Origin: Pseudomonas sp. Irchel 3E13
GTDB taxonomy: Bacteria > Pseudomonadota > Gammaproteobacteria > Pseudomonadales > Pseudomonadaceae
DNA: 64,000 nt
Direction: 5' to 3'
Assembly: GCF_900187455.1 (NCBI RefSeq)
Contig: NZ_FYDX01000009.1
Coordinates: forward strand, 310,001-374,000
Below the pieces are notes generated by a model that did not search any database, was not told the origin of the DNA, and saw only the letters and a program-made list of their open reading frames with translations. Of the stretch, positions 45,578 through 54,742 are shown one piece after another (position 1 is the stretch's first letter; each line of letters begins with the position of its first letter). The translations under genes were made by a program, and so were the position numbers.

Positions 45578-46798
45578 TTACTTGCCTTCCCAGCGCTTGA
45601 GCACGAGGGTGGCGTTGGTGCCGCCGAAACCGAAGCTGTTGCTCATCACGGTATCGATCTTGGCGTTTTCGCGGGTTTCGCGCAGGACCGGCAGGTCGGC
45701 GACTTCCGGGTCCAGCTCGTCGATGTTGGCGGAGCCGGCAATGAACTTGCCTTCCATCATCAGCAGGCAGTAGATCGCTTCGTGAACGCCTGCGGCGCCC
45801 AGGGAGTGACCCGACAGGCTCTTGGTGGAGCTGATGGCCGGAGCCTTGTCGCCGAACACGTGACGCACGCCTTTCATTTCCGCGACGTCGCCGACCGGGG
45901 TCGAGGTGCCGTGGGTGTTCAGGTAGTCGATCGGGGTGTCGACGGTGGACAGCGCCTGTTCCATGCAGCGGATCGCGCCTTCGCCGCTCGGGGCGACCAT
46001 GTCGTAGCCATCGGAAGTGGCGCCGTAGCCGACGATTTCCGCGTAGATCTTGGCGCCGCGGGCCAGAGCGTGTTCCAGCTCTTCCACGACGACCATGCCG
46101 CCACCGCCAGCGATGACGAAGCCGTCACGGTCGGCGTCGTAGGCGCGGGAGGCCAGTTCAGGGGTTTCGTTGCGTTTGGTGGACAGGGCGCCCATGGCGT
46201 CGAACAGGAACGACTGGCTCCAATGCTCTTCTTCACCGCCGCCGGCGAAGACGATGTCTTGTTTGCCCCACTGGATCTGCTCCATGGCGGTGCCGATGCA
46301 GTGTGCGGACGTCGCGCAGGCCGAGGAGATCGAGTAGTTGATGCCCTTGATCTTGAACGGAGTGGCCAGGCAAGCCGAAACGGTGCTGCCCATGGTGCGG
46401 GTGACGCGGTATGGGCCGACGCGCTTGACGCCTTTCTCGCGCAGGGTGTCCAGCGCTTCCATCTGGTTCAGGGTCGAGGCGCCGCCGGAGCCGGCAACCA
46501 GGCCGGTACGCGGGTTGGAAACCTGCTCTTCGGTCAGGCCGGAGTCCTTGATCGCGTCCTGCATCGCCAGGTAGGCGTAGGCAGCGGCGTGACCAACGAA
46601 GCGGTAGACCTTGCGGTCGATCAGTTCTTCGAGGTTCAGGTCGATGGAGCCGGAAACCTGGCTGCGCAGCCCCATTTCCTTGTATTCCGGGTTGAAACGG
46701 ATGCCCGGACGGCTTTTACGCAGGTTTTCGGAGACGGTCTCTTTGTCATTGCCCAGGCAAGAAACGATGCCCAGACCTGTGATTACGACGCGGCGCAT
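45578..46798 (-). CDS. fabB: 3-oxoacyl-ACP synthase I
   Basis: The 406-residue KAS I has the catalytic Cys in SISSACATSAHCIG (about residue 163) and the two catalytic His in NTHGTSTPVGD (about 298) and STKSLSGHSLGAAG (about 333). It extends unsaturated acyl-ACP made by FabA in the anaerobic unsaturated fatty-acid route. It starts 11 bases after fabA in the same operon, the standard Pseudomonas fabAB arrangement. Confidence 0.97.
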   Translation of the reverse strand: MRRVVITGLGIVSCLGNDKETVSENLRKSRPGIRFNPEYKEMGLRSQVSGSIDLNLEELIDRKVYRFVGHAAAYAYLAMQDAIKDSGLTEEQVSNPRTGLVAGSGGASTLNQMEALDTLREKGVKRVGPYRVTRTMGSTVSACLATPFKIKGINYSISSACATSAHCIGTAMEQIQWGKQDIVFAGGGEEEHWSQSFLFDAMGALSTKRNETPELASRAYDADRDGFVIAGGGGMVVVEELEHALARGAKIYAEIVGYGATSDGYDMVAPSGEGAIRCMEQALSTVDTPIDYLNTHGTSTPVGDVAEMKGVRHVFGDKAPAISSTKSLSGHSLGAAGVHEAIYCLLMMEGKFIAGSANIDELDPEVADLPVLRETRENAKIDTVMSNSFGFGGTNATLVLKRWEGK

Positions 46799-46809
46799 GC
46801 GAATAACCC

Positions 46810-47325
46810 TTAGAAATTTTCAGTGGAAGTGAATACACCGACGCGAAGGCCTTCGGCGGTGTAGATCTCGCGACCGTCAACGCTGACCGAACCATCGGCG
46901 ATGGCCATGTTCAGCTTGCCCTTCAGGACGCGCTTGATATGGATGTTGTAGGTAACCTTCTTCGCCGTCGGCAGGACCTGGCCGAAGAACTTCACTTCGC
47001 CCGAGCCCAGCGCACGGCCGCGGCCCGGCAGACCTTGCCAGCCGAGGAAGAAGCCGACCAGTTGCCACATGGCGTCGAGGCCCAGGCAGCCCGGCATTAC
47101 CGGATCGCCTTCGAAGTGGCAGGCGAAGAACCACAGGTCCGGAGTGATATCCAGCTCGGCGACCAACTCACCTTTGCCGTACTTGCCACCCTCTTCGCTG
47201 ATGTGGGTAATGCGATCCACCATCAGCATGTTGGGGGCGGGCAGTTGCGCGTTACCTGGGCCGAACAGCTCACCGCGACTGCAGCGCAGCAGGTCTTCCC
47301 GAGTAAAGGCGTTTTGTTTGGTCAT
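46810..47325 (-). CDS. fabA: 3-hydroxydecanoyl-ACP dehydratase/isomerase
   Basis: The 171-residue hotdog enzyme has the active-site His in FFACHFEGDPVMPGCLGLDAM split over residues 66-86 and the catalytic Asp in GLDAMWQL. It dehydrates 3-hydroxydecanoyl-ACP and isomerises the trans-2 product to cis-3, committing chains to unsaturated fatty acids. It heads the fabA-fabB operon. A DesT-like palindrome lies about 130 bp upstream. Confidence 0.97.
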   Translation of the reverse strand: MTKQNAFTREDLLRCSRGELFGPGNAQLPAPNMLMVDRITHISEEGGKYGKGELVAELDITPDLWFFACHFEGDPVMPGCLGLDAMWQLVGFFLGWQGLPGRGRALGSGEVKFFGQVLPTAKKVTYNIHIKRVLKGKLNMAIADGSVSVDGREIYTAEGLRVGVFTSTENF

Positions 47326-47454
47326 GCGAGCTCCTCAATAGTCCCCGTGCGGCAAGGGGCGAATCTTCCCGACCGACCCAGACCTTTCGGCCTTGGGCGG
47401 TAGCCTACCCATAGACTATTGCGTTGTAGTGAAAGTCACAGCACAAGGGACGAA

Positions 47455-47472
47455 GATGTACACTTGTGCACT
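47455..47472. promoter_or_regulatory. Palindrome upstream of fabA, possible DesT-type operator
   Basis: The palindrome TGTACACTTGTGCACT, within these 18 bases, agrees at most positions, including the CTTGT centre and CACT end, with my recollection of the P. aeruginosa DesT site that controls fabAB. It lies in the 204-bp gap between fabA and the hybrid kinase gene. I cannot confirm the consensus here. Confidence 0.35.
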
Positions 47473-47529
47473 GAAATTTTTCCGACAGACCTTTCTTAGG
47501 CCACTTCCGGCCTCTAAGACTGCCGCAAT

Positions 47530-49455
47530 TTAGCATTTATCGCCAGTCACGACTGCCTGACCGGGCAGCCAACGCTGCAGAATCTGCTGTAGATCATTAC
47601 GTTTGAACGGCTTTGTCAGGTAGTCGTTCATTCCCGCCTCCAGGCAGCGTTCCCGATCACCCTGCAAGGCATTGGCCGTCAGGGCGATGATCGGCAGGTC
47701 ACGACCCTGCGGCATCTGGCGGATTCGCCGGGTAGCTTCGTAGCCGTCGACGATCGGCAGCCGGCAATCCATCAGCACCGCGGCGAACGGTTGCCGTGCC
47801 ACCAGGCTGATGGCCTGGGCCCCATCCCCCGCAATACAGACCTCGAAGCCCAGGCTGCGCAGCATGGCCTGAATCACGGTCTGGTTCACCGGATTGTCTT
47901 CCACCAACAGTATCGGCTGCCCCTCGGCGGTGTCCGGCGTGGTGTTGTTCGCGATGGCCAGCAGCGCCGGGCGCGCCTGCAGGGTCAGTGGCATTTCCAG
48001 GGTGAAGGTCGAGCCCACGCCCACACGGCTTTCGGCGCGCAGGCTGCCGCCCATGCGTTCGGCCAGGTTACGGGCGATGGACAGGCCCAGCCCGGTGCCG
48101 CCGTAGCGACGGGAAATCGAGCTGTCGGCTTGTTGGAAGGCGACGAACATGGTTTCCAGGCGCGAATTGTCGATGCCGATGCCGGTGTCGCGCACGGCGC
48201 AGGTGAACCAGATCAGTTGCCGGTCGAGGATCTGCCAGCGCGGAATGACCTGGACGCGGCCCGCTTCGGTGAACTTGAGGGCGTTGCCGATCAGGTTGAC
48301 CAGCACCTGGCGGATACGGGTCGGGTCGCCGCTCACCTGGAGCGGTTCCATGCTCTCCGGCATTTCCAGCTCCAGCGTCAGGTTACGCTGCTGGGCGGTG
48401 TGCAGGAACGACTGCACGCTGTTGCCGATCAGTTCGGCGAGGTTGAAGTCGATGTGCTCCAGCTCCAGCGCAGTGCGTTCGATGCGCGAGAAGTCGAGGA
48501 TGTCGTTGATGACCTTGAGCAAGTGCCCGGTGGACTCGCTGGCGACGCTGGTGTAGTCGGCCTGTTCGTCGCTCAATTCGGTGGTTTGCAGCAGTTGCAG
48601 CATGCCCAGCACGCCGTTCATCGGGGTGCGCAGTTCGTGGCTCATCATCGCCAGGAATTCCGACTTGGCCTTGTTCGCCTGCTCGGCTTCTTCGCGCGCC
48701 TGGGTCATCTGCGCCATGGCTTGTTCCTGCTCGCGGGAGGCCTGGGCCAGACCGCTGGCGAGGTTGTTGATGTGCCGGGCCAGGTGCCCCAGTTCGCTGT
48801 CGTCGACCTCTGGCAGCGGGGTGTTGAAGTCGCCTTGCTGGATCGCCTTGACCGCATGTCCCATGTCGCGGATCGGCTCCGACAGGCTGCGCGCCAGGCG
48901 CCGGGCCAGAAGGAAGGTAAAGAGCAGGGCGAACAGGGCGAGGATCCCGGCCTTGATCACGATCTCCTGCTGGCGCTGGCTGAAGGCGTCATTGGACATG
49001 CCGACGATCACCCGGCCCAGGTAATCGTCCGCGATGATGCTCGGCGGTTCTTCACCTTCTTGCAGGAAGTCGGCGTCGAGGTTGATCCGTTGCAGGCGGA
49101 TCGGTGCCTGGAACACTTCGACCTGCTGGGCGCGGTTGACGTGCTCATCGGGCTGCTCGACGTACACCAGGATGTGATTGGCGTTGTCCTGCACTTCGAG
49201 GAAGCGCACATGGGGAATAGTCAGGGTGGCGCGCATCAGGCTTTCCAGCACTTCGTCGTTGCCGGCGATCACGCCGTACTCCGAGGCCGGTGCCAACTGG
49301 TTGGCGATCAACTGACCGGTGTGGTTCAACTCCTGACGCAGGTCCTGGATACGCACAAAGGTGAAAAAACTGATCAGCAGCAGCGTCAGCACCAGAGCCG
49401 GGCCGAGGCTGATGATCTGGGTGCGGGTGCTGATGTCCCAACTCACGGCTTTCAT
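47530..49455 (-). CDS. Hybrid sensor histidine kinase, PA1611-like
   Basis: The 641-residue protein has TM1 (about 15-32), a periplasmic domain to about 165, TM2 and HAMP (about 168-240). HisKA has His in FLAMMSHELRTPMNGVLGML, HATPase has NLIGNALKFTEAG and GGTGLGLSIARNLAERMGG, and a C-terminal receiver has Asp in AAVLMDCRLPIVDGYEATRR and KPFKRNDL. No Hpt domain is present. In P. aeruginosa the kinase next to fabA (PA1611) feeds HptB and contacts RetS, so a role in the Gac/biofilm switch is likely by position. Here it is last in an operon with a TonB receptor and a binding protein. Confidence 0.9.
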   Translation of the reverse strand: MKAVSWDISTRTQIISLGPALVLTLLLISFFTFVRIQDLRQELNHTGQLIANQLAPASEYGVIAGNDEVLESLMRATLTIPHVRFLEVQDNANHILVYVEQPDEHVNRAQQVEVFQAPIRLQRINLDADFLQEGEEPPSIIADDYLGRVIVGMSNDAFSQRQQEIVIKAGILALFALLFTFLLARRLARSLSEPIRDMGHAVKAIQQGDFNTPLPEVDDSELGHLARHINNLASGLAQASREQEQAMAQMTQAREEAEQANKAKSEFLAMMSHELRTPMNGVLGMLQLLQTTELSDEQADYTSVASESTGHLLKVINDILDFSRIERTALELEHIDFNLAELIGNSVQSFLHTAQQRNLTLELEMPESMEPLQVSGDPTRIRQVLVNLIGNALKFTEAGRVQVIPRWQILDRQLIWFTCAVRDTGIGIDNSRLETMFVAFQQADSSISRRYGGTGLGLSIARNLAERMGGSLRAESRVGVGSTFTLEMPLTLQARPALLAIANNTTPDTAEGQPILLVEDNPVNQTVIQAMLRSLGFEVCIAGDGAQAISLVARQPFAAVLMDCRLPIVDGYEATRRIRQMPQGRDLPIIALTANALQGDRERCLEAGMNDYLTKPFKRNDLQQILQRWLPGQAVVTGDKC

Positions 49456-50345
49456 CGGGTGGATTCTCCTGCGGCGACGGCCTGGCTGGCGGCATCAGGG
49501 TCGATTGCCTCGACGCCCAGGGCCCGGGCGACCTGCTGGTTGCCGTAAACGCTGAAATATTCCGGGTAATGCGTGCGCGGCCATTGGTCTGCGGGCTTGT
49601 CGAGCAGGTGGTCGAGCACCGCGAGCCAATCGTTCTGGTCGCTGTAAGTACTGGCCAGGGCGCCGGCGCGGACGAAGCCGGCGTTGGGACCGATCAGCGC
49701 CATCTGCCGGGCGTAGCTGCTGAGCAGCAGGTTTTTCGCGGTCTTCGGGTTGTAGAGCTGCGGGTCGTCCAGGCCGAGCAGGACATCGGTGTCTTTCAGC
49801 AGGACTTGCAAGGGCCGGTTGTCCTTCAGGTCGGGCCAGTACTGTGCGTCGATTTCGAGGCCCAATGGCCGGGCCGCGCGGCGCAGTTCGTCGAGCAGAA
49901 AATGGCTGTGGTCGCTGTAGAGCACGCCCACCCGCCGCGCTTGCGGCAGCAGGTAGCGGATCAATTGCAACTGGCGAGGTAGCGGCGGGTCGCTCCACAA
50001 CAGGCTGAGGTAGGGCGGGCGCAGATTGCCCAGGCGTTGATCGGCCTGGACCCGGCTGATGCGCAAGACCAGCGCCGGCGGGCCGGCCGGCTCGCGCAGG
50101 CGCCAGTCCAGCGCGGGCGGATCAAGGAGGACAAGCCGGATGCCGGGCTTTAACTGGCCGGGGGCGGGCAGTTGCGTGACCGGGACAAAACGCACGGTGT
50201 CCGCCGGACGTCGCGCGGCCAGCGCTTCGACGAAGTCGCGCACGCTGTCGTTGTCTTGAGCGCCGGTGAGAAGAATTTCGCCGGCAGAGAGCGATGTCAG
50301 GGGCCATAACAGGACCAGGAGCAGGCAGCGCCGCAACAGGCGCAT
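49452..50345 (-). CDS. Periplasmic binding protein (ABC_sub_bind-like)
   Basis: The 297-residue protein has a signal peptide (about 1-21) and a two-lobed binding-protein pattern. Features are QLIRYLLPQARRVGVLYSDHSHFLLDELRRAARPLGLEID (cut by its middle at about residue 145) and VLLGLDDPQLYNPKTAKNLLLSSYARQMALIGP. It overlaps the TonB receptor upstream by one base and the hybrid kinase downstream by four bases. No permease is nearby. It probably supplies the ligand signal to the kinase's periplasmic domain or passes on a substrate from the receptor; this is inference. Confidence 0.8.
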   Translation of the reverse strand: MRLLRRCLLLVLLWPLTSLSAGEILLTGAQDNDSVRDFVEALAARRPADTVRFVPVTQLPAPGQLKPGIRLVLLDPPALDWRLREPAGPPALVLRISRVQADQRLGNLRPPYLSLLWSDPPLPRQLQLIRYLLPQARRVGVLYSDHSHFLLDELRRAARPLGLEIDAQYWPDLKDNRPLQVLLKDTDVLLGLDDPQLYNPKTAKNLLLSSYARQMALIGPNAGFVRAGALASTYSDQNDWLAVLDHLLDKPADQWPRTHYPEYFSVYGNQQVARALGVEAIDPDAASQAVAAGESTR

Positions 50346-52489
50346 CAGAACTCCAGCTCCGCGCTGAAATACAGCAGGTGCCGGCTGTCGTAGCGGTTGT
50401 CGGCCTTGGTGGTGGGCTCATCGTCAAGGCGCTGCTGCACGGTGCCGGCCAGCTCCAGGCTGGCGTGGGACAGGACGAAACGCTTGGCCACGCGCAGGTC
50501 GACCCGCTCGAAACGGTATTGGTTCAGTGCATCGTCCCCGTAATAGAAGAGGGCGCTCGACCAGCCCCGTCCCCAATCATGCATCCAGCCGGCCGAACCG
50601 CTGTTGCTGGCGGTCAGGCGCTGGTCGTCGGGGTTGCTGGCCTCGGCGTCGACGTAAGCGTAGGTCAGGCGCAAGCGGTCGACGGCGCTCAGGCGCCAGT
50701 CCAGTTGGGTTTCGCTGCCGGTGAAGCGGGCGTTGTTGCTGTTGCTGGCGATGTATTGGTTGTTGCGCAGCGGTTCGCTGATCATCCCGCTGATCTCGTC
50801 ATGGAACAGCTTGAAGTCGACGCTCAGGTCCAGCGCGGCGAAATAGCCGTTGTAGCCCAGCTCCCGCGAGCGCATGCGTTCCTGGTCGAGGTTGCCGGGG
50901 CCGCGGGTCTTGACGAAGTACTCGCCGGTGCCCTGGCCGAGGGCGAGGGGATTGAGGTTGGTGACCCGGTAGCTCCAGTTGACGTTGTTCTCGAACATGT
51001 CCGCCGAGCGCACGGCCTCGGAGTACACCGCGCGCAGGCCGTGGCGCGGAGTGATCAGGTAGTTGACCGCCACGCGCGGGGTCAGTGAGTCGCCCGCCAG
51101 TCGCGAGGACTCGTACATCGCGCCGCCCTGGACGATCCAGTGTTCGTCGGCGCGCCATTCAAGCTGGCCGAACAGGCGCCAGGTCTGGTCGTCCAGGCTG
51201 CCATTGAAGTAGGTCTGCGAGTCGGCGCGGTCGTAGCGGTAATTGACCCCGCTGAGCAAGCGCAGGTTGTCGGTGAGGCTGAGGGTGTCCTGGAGTTCCA
51301 GGTCGTAGCGGGTCTCGCGGGTGCTCTGGTCGATGTTGCCGCAGACCGGCTGTTTGCCGCCGTTTTCCCACTGTTGCTTGACGATGCCGGCCAGGCGCTG
51401 CTCTTCGCCGGTGCCTTTCGGAATCGGGGCGGTGATGTTGCGCGCCAGTTGCTCGGTGTAGTTGGGGTTCAACTGCCAGAGCTGGGTGAGTTCCTGGCTG
51501 AAGGAAATCGCCGCATCGCAGGCGCGCCAGACCTGCTGGCGGTCCCAGTGCTGGGCCGAGCCCTGGACGTAAAGACTGTGTTGTGGGCTGAAATCGATGT
51601 TCCAGCGCAGCGAGCCGGCGTAGTCCTTGGCATTGACGTCGGAATTGTCGCCGTTGTCGGTGATGCCATAAAACACCGGCTTGTAGGTGTATGGCCGCTG
51701 GTCGCTGCCTTCCTTGGCCGAGAGTTGCCAGTCCAGGCTCTGGCTCGGGTCCAGGGTGTGGCTGGCGCTGATGTTGAAGCGGGTCAGGCGGCGGCTGTCG
51801 CGGTAGTCCGCGCCGAACAGGTTCTGGTCGAAGCCGTCGTCCTGCATGCCGGAGAGCGAGAGGCGCAGGTCGCCGCCGTCCCAGCCCACGCCCTGGCTGG
51901 CGTAGAAATCATCGATGCCGCGTTGGCCGCGGGTGATCTTGAGGCGCGTGCCATGGCTGTCGGCCGGGCTGCGGGTGAGGATGTTGACCACCGCCATCAG
52001 CGCGTTGGCGCCGTAGCTGACGGTGTTGGGGCCACGGAACACTTCGATGCGCTCGATGTCTTCCATAGCCAGCGGAATGTCGCTCCAGTCCACGGTCGAC
52101 AGGCCCGCGCGGTACACCGAGCGGCCATCGATCAGCACTTGCATGCGCCGGGCGTCGTTGACGTTGCTGCCGTGGTAATTGACCGTCGGCTGGTTGCCGG
52201 CGCCGTAGCCGATCATCATTCCCGGCACCAGGCGCAGCAGTTCGGGGATATCGCGGGCGCCGCTGGCCTTGATCAGTTCGCTGTCGAGCACGGTCATGCT
52301 GCCGGGCACCGCGGCCGGGGATTGCTTGAGGCGGGTGGCGGTCAGCACCTGCGGCATTGCCTGGCTGTCGACGAACAGGTCGTCGGCCACGGCGGGGCCG
52401 CCGAGCAGGGCGGCCAGCAGCAGATAAGGGTGCGAAGGGCGAGGGCCAGAGGACACAAGGCGGCCTTGATCGAAAAGACAAGCGGGCAT
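50345..52489 (-). CDS. TonB-dependent receptor
   Basis: This receptor (714 residues from the ATG at 52489; a GTG at 52456 with AAGG upstream is a good alternative) has a signal region (PYLLLAALLGGPAVADD). The plug domain (about 50-165) carries SGARDIPELLRLVPGMMIGYG and IERIEVFRGPNTVSYGANALMAVVNI, and a 22-strand barrel ends in the aromatic LLYFSAELEF. There is no N-terminal signalling domain. The frame stays open upstream to 53629, but that extension is antisense to gpsA. The ligand is unknown. Confidence 0.9.
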   Translation of the reverse strand: MPACLFDQGRLVSSGPRPSHPYLLLAALLGGPAVADDLFVDSQAMPQVLTATRLKQSPAAVPGSMTVLDSELIKASGARDIPELLRLVPGMMIGYGAGNQPTVNYHGSNVNDARRMQVLIDGRSVYRAGLSTVDWSDIPLAMEDIERIEVFRGPNTVSYGANALMAVVNILTRSPADSHGTRLKITRGQRGIDDFYASQGVGWDGGDLRLSLSGMQDDGFDQNLFGADYRDSRRLTRFNISASHTLDPSQSLDWQLSAKEGSDQRPYTYKPVFYGITDNGDNSDVNAKDYAGSLRWNIDFSPQHSLYVQGSAQHWDRQQVWRACDAAISFSQELTQLWQLNPNYTEQLARNITAPIPKGTGEEQRLAGIVKQQWENGGKQPVCGNIDQSTRETRYDLELQDTLSLTDNLRLLSGVNYRYDRADSQTYFNGSLDDQTWRLFGQLEWRADEHWIVQGGAMYESSRLAGDSLTPRVAVNYLITPRHGLRAVYSEAVRSADMFENNVNWSYRVTNLNPLALGQGTGEYFVKTRGPGNLDQERMRSRELGYNGYFAALDLSVDFKLFHDEISGMISEPLRNNQYIASNSNNARFTGSETQLDWRLSAVDRLRLTYAYVDAEASNPDDQRLTASNSGSAGWMHDWGRGWSSALFYYGDDALNQYRFERVDLRVAKRFVLSHASLELAGTVQQRLDDEPTTKADNRYDSRHLLYFSAELEF

Positions 52490-52543
52490 GTTAACCGACC
52501 GCCCGGCATTTTCCAGTGATCTGGCGCTGGTCGCGGCGCTCCG

Positions 52544-52549
52544 TATAAT
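52544..52549 (+). promoter_or_regulatory. -10 element upstream of gpsA
   Basis: A perfect TATAAT lies 40 bp before the gpsA ATG. I see no good -35 at 16-18 bp, so only the -10 is supported. Confidence 0.4.
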
Positions 52550-52588
52550 GCTGGCTTCGCCACTTTTTATGGTTTTAACGGATTGGAT

Positions 52589-53614
52589 ATGACTGAACAG
52601 CAGCCTGTTGCGGTTCTGGGAGGCGGAAGTTTCGGCACCGCCGTGGCGAACCTGCTGGCCGAAAACGGTGTTGGGGTCCGGCAATGGATGCGCGACCCCG
52701 AACAGGCCGAGGCCATGCGCACCACCCGGGAAAACCCGCGTTACCTCAAGGGCATCAAGATCCATCCGGCGGTGGAACCGGTCAGCGACCTGCTCGCCAC
52801 CCTGCAGGGCAGCGAGCTGATCTTCGTCGCGCTGCCGTCCAGCGCCTTGCGCAGCGTGCTGGCGCCGCATGCCGAACTGCTCGGCGGCAAGATGCTGGTC
52901 AGCCTGACCAAGGGCATCGAAGCGCAGACCTTCAAGCTGATGAGCCAGATCCTCGAAGAGATCGCGCCCAAGGCGCGCATCGGCGTGCTGTCCGGGCCGA
53001 ACCTGGCGCGGGAAGTGGCCGAGCACGCGCTGACCGCCACCGTCGTCGCCAGTGAAGACGAAGCGCTGTGCCAGCGCGTCCAGGCCGTGTTGCACGGGCG
53101 CACGTTTCGCGTCTATGCCAGCGCCGACCGCTTCGGGGTCGAGCTGGGCGGCGCGCTGAAGAACGTCTACGCGATCATCGCCGGCATGGCGGTCGCCCTC
53201 GGCATGGGCGAGAACACCAAGAGCATGCTGATTACCCGGGCCCTGGCGGAAATGACCCGGTTCGCCGTCAGCCAGGGGGCCAACCCGATGACCTTCCTCG
53301 GCCTGGCCGGCGTCGGCGACCTGATCGTCACCTGTTCCTCGCCCAAGAGCCGCAACTACCAGGTCGGCTACGCTCTCGGCCAGGGCTTGAGCCTGGACGA
53401 GGCGGTCAACCGCCTGGGCGAGGTGGCCGAAGGCGTCAACACCCTCAAGGTGCTCAAGGCCAAGGCCCAGCAGGCGCAGATCTACATGCCGCTGGTGGCC
53501 GGGTTGCACGCGATCCTGTTCGAAGGGCGGACCCTCGCCCAGGTAATCGAATTGCTGATGCGCGGCGAGCCCAAGACCGACGTCGATTTCATTTCCACCA
53601 GCGGTTTCAATTAA
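52589..53614 (+). CDS. gpsA: Glycerol-3-phosphate dehydrogenase (NAD(P)+)
   Basis: The 341-residue enzyme has the NAD-binding GGGSFGTAVANLLAENG, SGPNLAREVAEH (about 137-148), the catalytic Lys in ELGGALKNVYAIIAGMAVALGMG split near residue 190, and GVGDLIVTCSSPKSRN. It reduces dihydroxyacetone phosphate to sn-glycerol-3-phosphate for phospholipid synthesis. An in-frame TTG six bases earlier is rejected in favour of the ATG. DUF4389 and sixA follow closely. Confidence 0.97.
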   Translation: MTEQQPVAVLGGGSFGTAVANLLAENGVGVRQWMRDPEQAEAMRTTRENPRYLKGIKIHPAVEPVSDLLATLQGSELIFVALPSSALRSVLAPHAELLGGKMLVSLTKGIEAQTFKLMSQILEEIAPKARIGVLSGPNLAREVAEHALTATVVASEDEALCQRVQAVLHGRTFRVYASADRFGVELGGALKNVYAIIAGMAVALGMGENTKSMLITRALAEMTRFAVSQGANPMTFLGLAGVGDLIVTCSSPKSRNYQVGYALGQGLSLDEAVNRLGEVAEGVNTLKVLKAKAQQAQIYMPLVAGLHAILFEGRTLAQVIELLMRGEPKTDVDFISTSGFN

Positions 53615-53632
53615 GCGATTCAGGAGCACGAC

Positions 53633-53980
53633 ATGAGTGAGTCACCCAAACAGGCGCAACGTGAGTCGATCGTTTTGCGCGTTCTCTGGATGCTGCTGTT
53701 CCTGCTGGTCTGGCAGGTCGCCCAGACCCTGCTCGGCGTGCTGGTGCTGTTGCAGTTGATCTACCGTCTGGTCTACGGCGCGCCGAACGCCAGCCTGATG
53801 AACTTCGGCGACAGCCTGAGCCAGTTCCTCGCCCAGATTGGCCGCTTCGGCAGCTTCCATACCGAGCAGAAACCCTGGCCGTTCGCCGACTGGCCGACCC
53901 CGCGTCCGGCCGAAGGCGAAGCGCCGCACAGCGTGCCCCCGGCGGCCCATCCGGTGCGTGACGAAGAGCCGAAGCTGTGA
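53633..53980 (+). CDS. DUF4389 membrane protein
   Basis: The 115-residue protein has one long membrane helix (about 17-42, RVLWMLLFLLVWQVAQTLLG) and the family pattern IYRLVYGAPNASLMNFGDSLSQFLAQIGRF. The C-terminal tail is Pro-rich. It overlaps sixA by four bases. The gpsA-DUF4389-sixA order is usual in Pseudomonas. Function unknown. Confidence 0.88.
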   Translation: MSESPKQAQRESIVLRVLWMLLFLLVWQVAQTLLGVLVLLQLIYRLVYGAPNASLMNFGDSLSQFLAQIGRFGSFHTEQKPWPFADWPTPRPAEGEAPHSVPPAAHPVRDEEPKL

Positions 53981-54432
53981 AGGTCTGGGTATTGCGCCAC
54001 GGCGAAGCCGAGCCGCACGCCCGCAGCGACGACCAGCGCAACCTGACCGCCCACGGTCGCCAGCAGGTGTTGCGCAGCGCCGCGCACCTGCTGGGCCAGC
54101 CGCTCGACGCGATCCTGGTCAGTCCTTATGTCCGCGCCCAACAGACCGCGGGGCTGGTGCATGAAGCGCTGGGGTTCGCCAAACCGCTGGTCACCGTGCC
54201 CTGGCTCACCCCGGAAAGCGACCCGGCGCGGGTCATCGACGAGCTTGACGGGCTTGGTCTCGAGCACGTTTTGCTGGTCAGCCATCAACCCTTGGTGGGG
54301 CAACTGATTGGCCTGCTGACTAAGGGTTCCCGCCAGGAGAGCGTTCCGATGAGCACCGCGAGCCTGGCGGAGCTGGAAGCTGACTTCCCGCTGGCCGGGC
54401 TGATGAACCTGCGCAGCCTGCGTCACGCCTGA
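53977..54432 (+). CDS. sixA: Phosphohistidine phosphatase SixA
   Basis: The 151-residue histidine-phosphatase superfamily protein has the catalytic RHGEAEP at residues 6-12 and the second His in LLVSHQPLVGQLIG (about 94). SixA removes phosphate from histidine phosphotransfer domains; in E. coli its main target is the nitrogen PTS protein NPr. It is translationally coupled to DUF4389 and followed by a strong hairpin. Confidence 0.92.
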   Translation: MKVWVLRHGEAEPHARSDDQRNLTAHGRQQVLRSAAHLLGQPLDAILVSPYVRAQQTAGLVHEALGFAKPLVTVPWLTPESDPARVIDELDGLGLEHVLLVSHQPLVGQLIGLLTKGSRQESVPMSTASLAELEADFPLAGLMNLRSLRHA

Positions 54433-54453
54433 TCCACCTTTCCCGACCTGCCA

Positions 54454-54486
54454 AGCCCACGGCGCCTTTTTCAGGCGCTGTGGGCT
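54454..54486 (+). terminator. Hairpin after sixA
   Basis: AGCCCACGGCGCCT and AGGCGCTGTGGGCT form a 14-bp stem (one G-T pair) with a five-base loop. A T-run is lacking, so termination strength is uncertain. It marks the end of the core-gene region. Confidence 0.65.
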
Positions 54487-54583
54487 GGCGTGCGCCTGAC
54501 ACCTGTGTCAGCAGCCGCTTTCATGGGTAAGCGCTGGCTTGTCACGTCCCCGCCCAGGCCTTTTTTCCCTCTGCCTACCTAGC

Positions 54584-54600
54584 ATTTTTGTCAGTTTCGG
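54584..54600 (+). promoter_or_regulatory. 17-bp motif shared with 59231-59247, first copy
   Basis: ATTTTTGTCAGTTTCGG occurs here 142 bp before the first Ig-repeat gene and again before the second. The bases just upstream (GCC.ACCT) also match. It could be a promoter or operator common to both genes. The rest of the 310-bp gap 54433-54742 shows the sixA hairpin and nothing else clear. Confidence 0.5.
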
Positions 54601-54742
54601 CAAATCCGCAGTTGGCGTTTACTGCTGCTCAAGAGTTGGAGTCGGTAACCGCGGTGCCGGTGCCGGCTCATGGCGAGAGACGCGCACTGCTGTGCGGTGG
54701 TTTGCCCGCCGCTGCCTATGGAACGGATTAAGGAGAGAAATC

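Noticed and set aside
52490..53629. A 380-residue N-terminal extension of the TonB receptor frame on the minus strand
   Set aside because: It is wholly antisense to gpsA, which has full catalytic motifs, and the receptor's signal and plug begin only near 52489.
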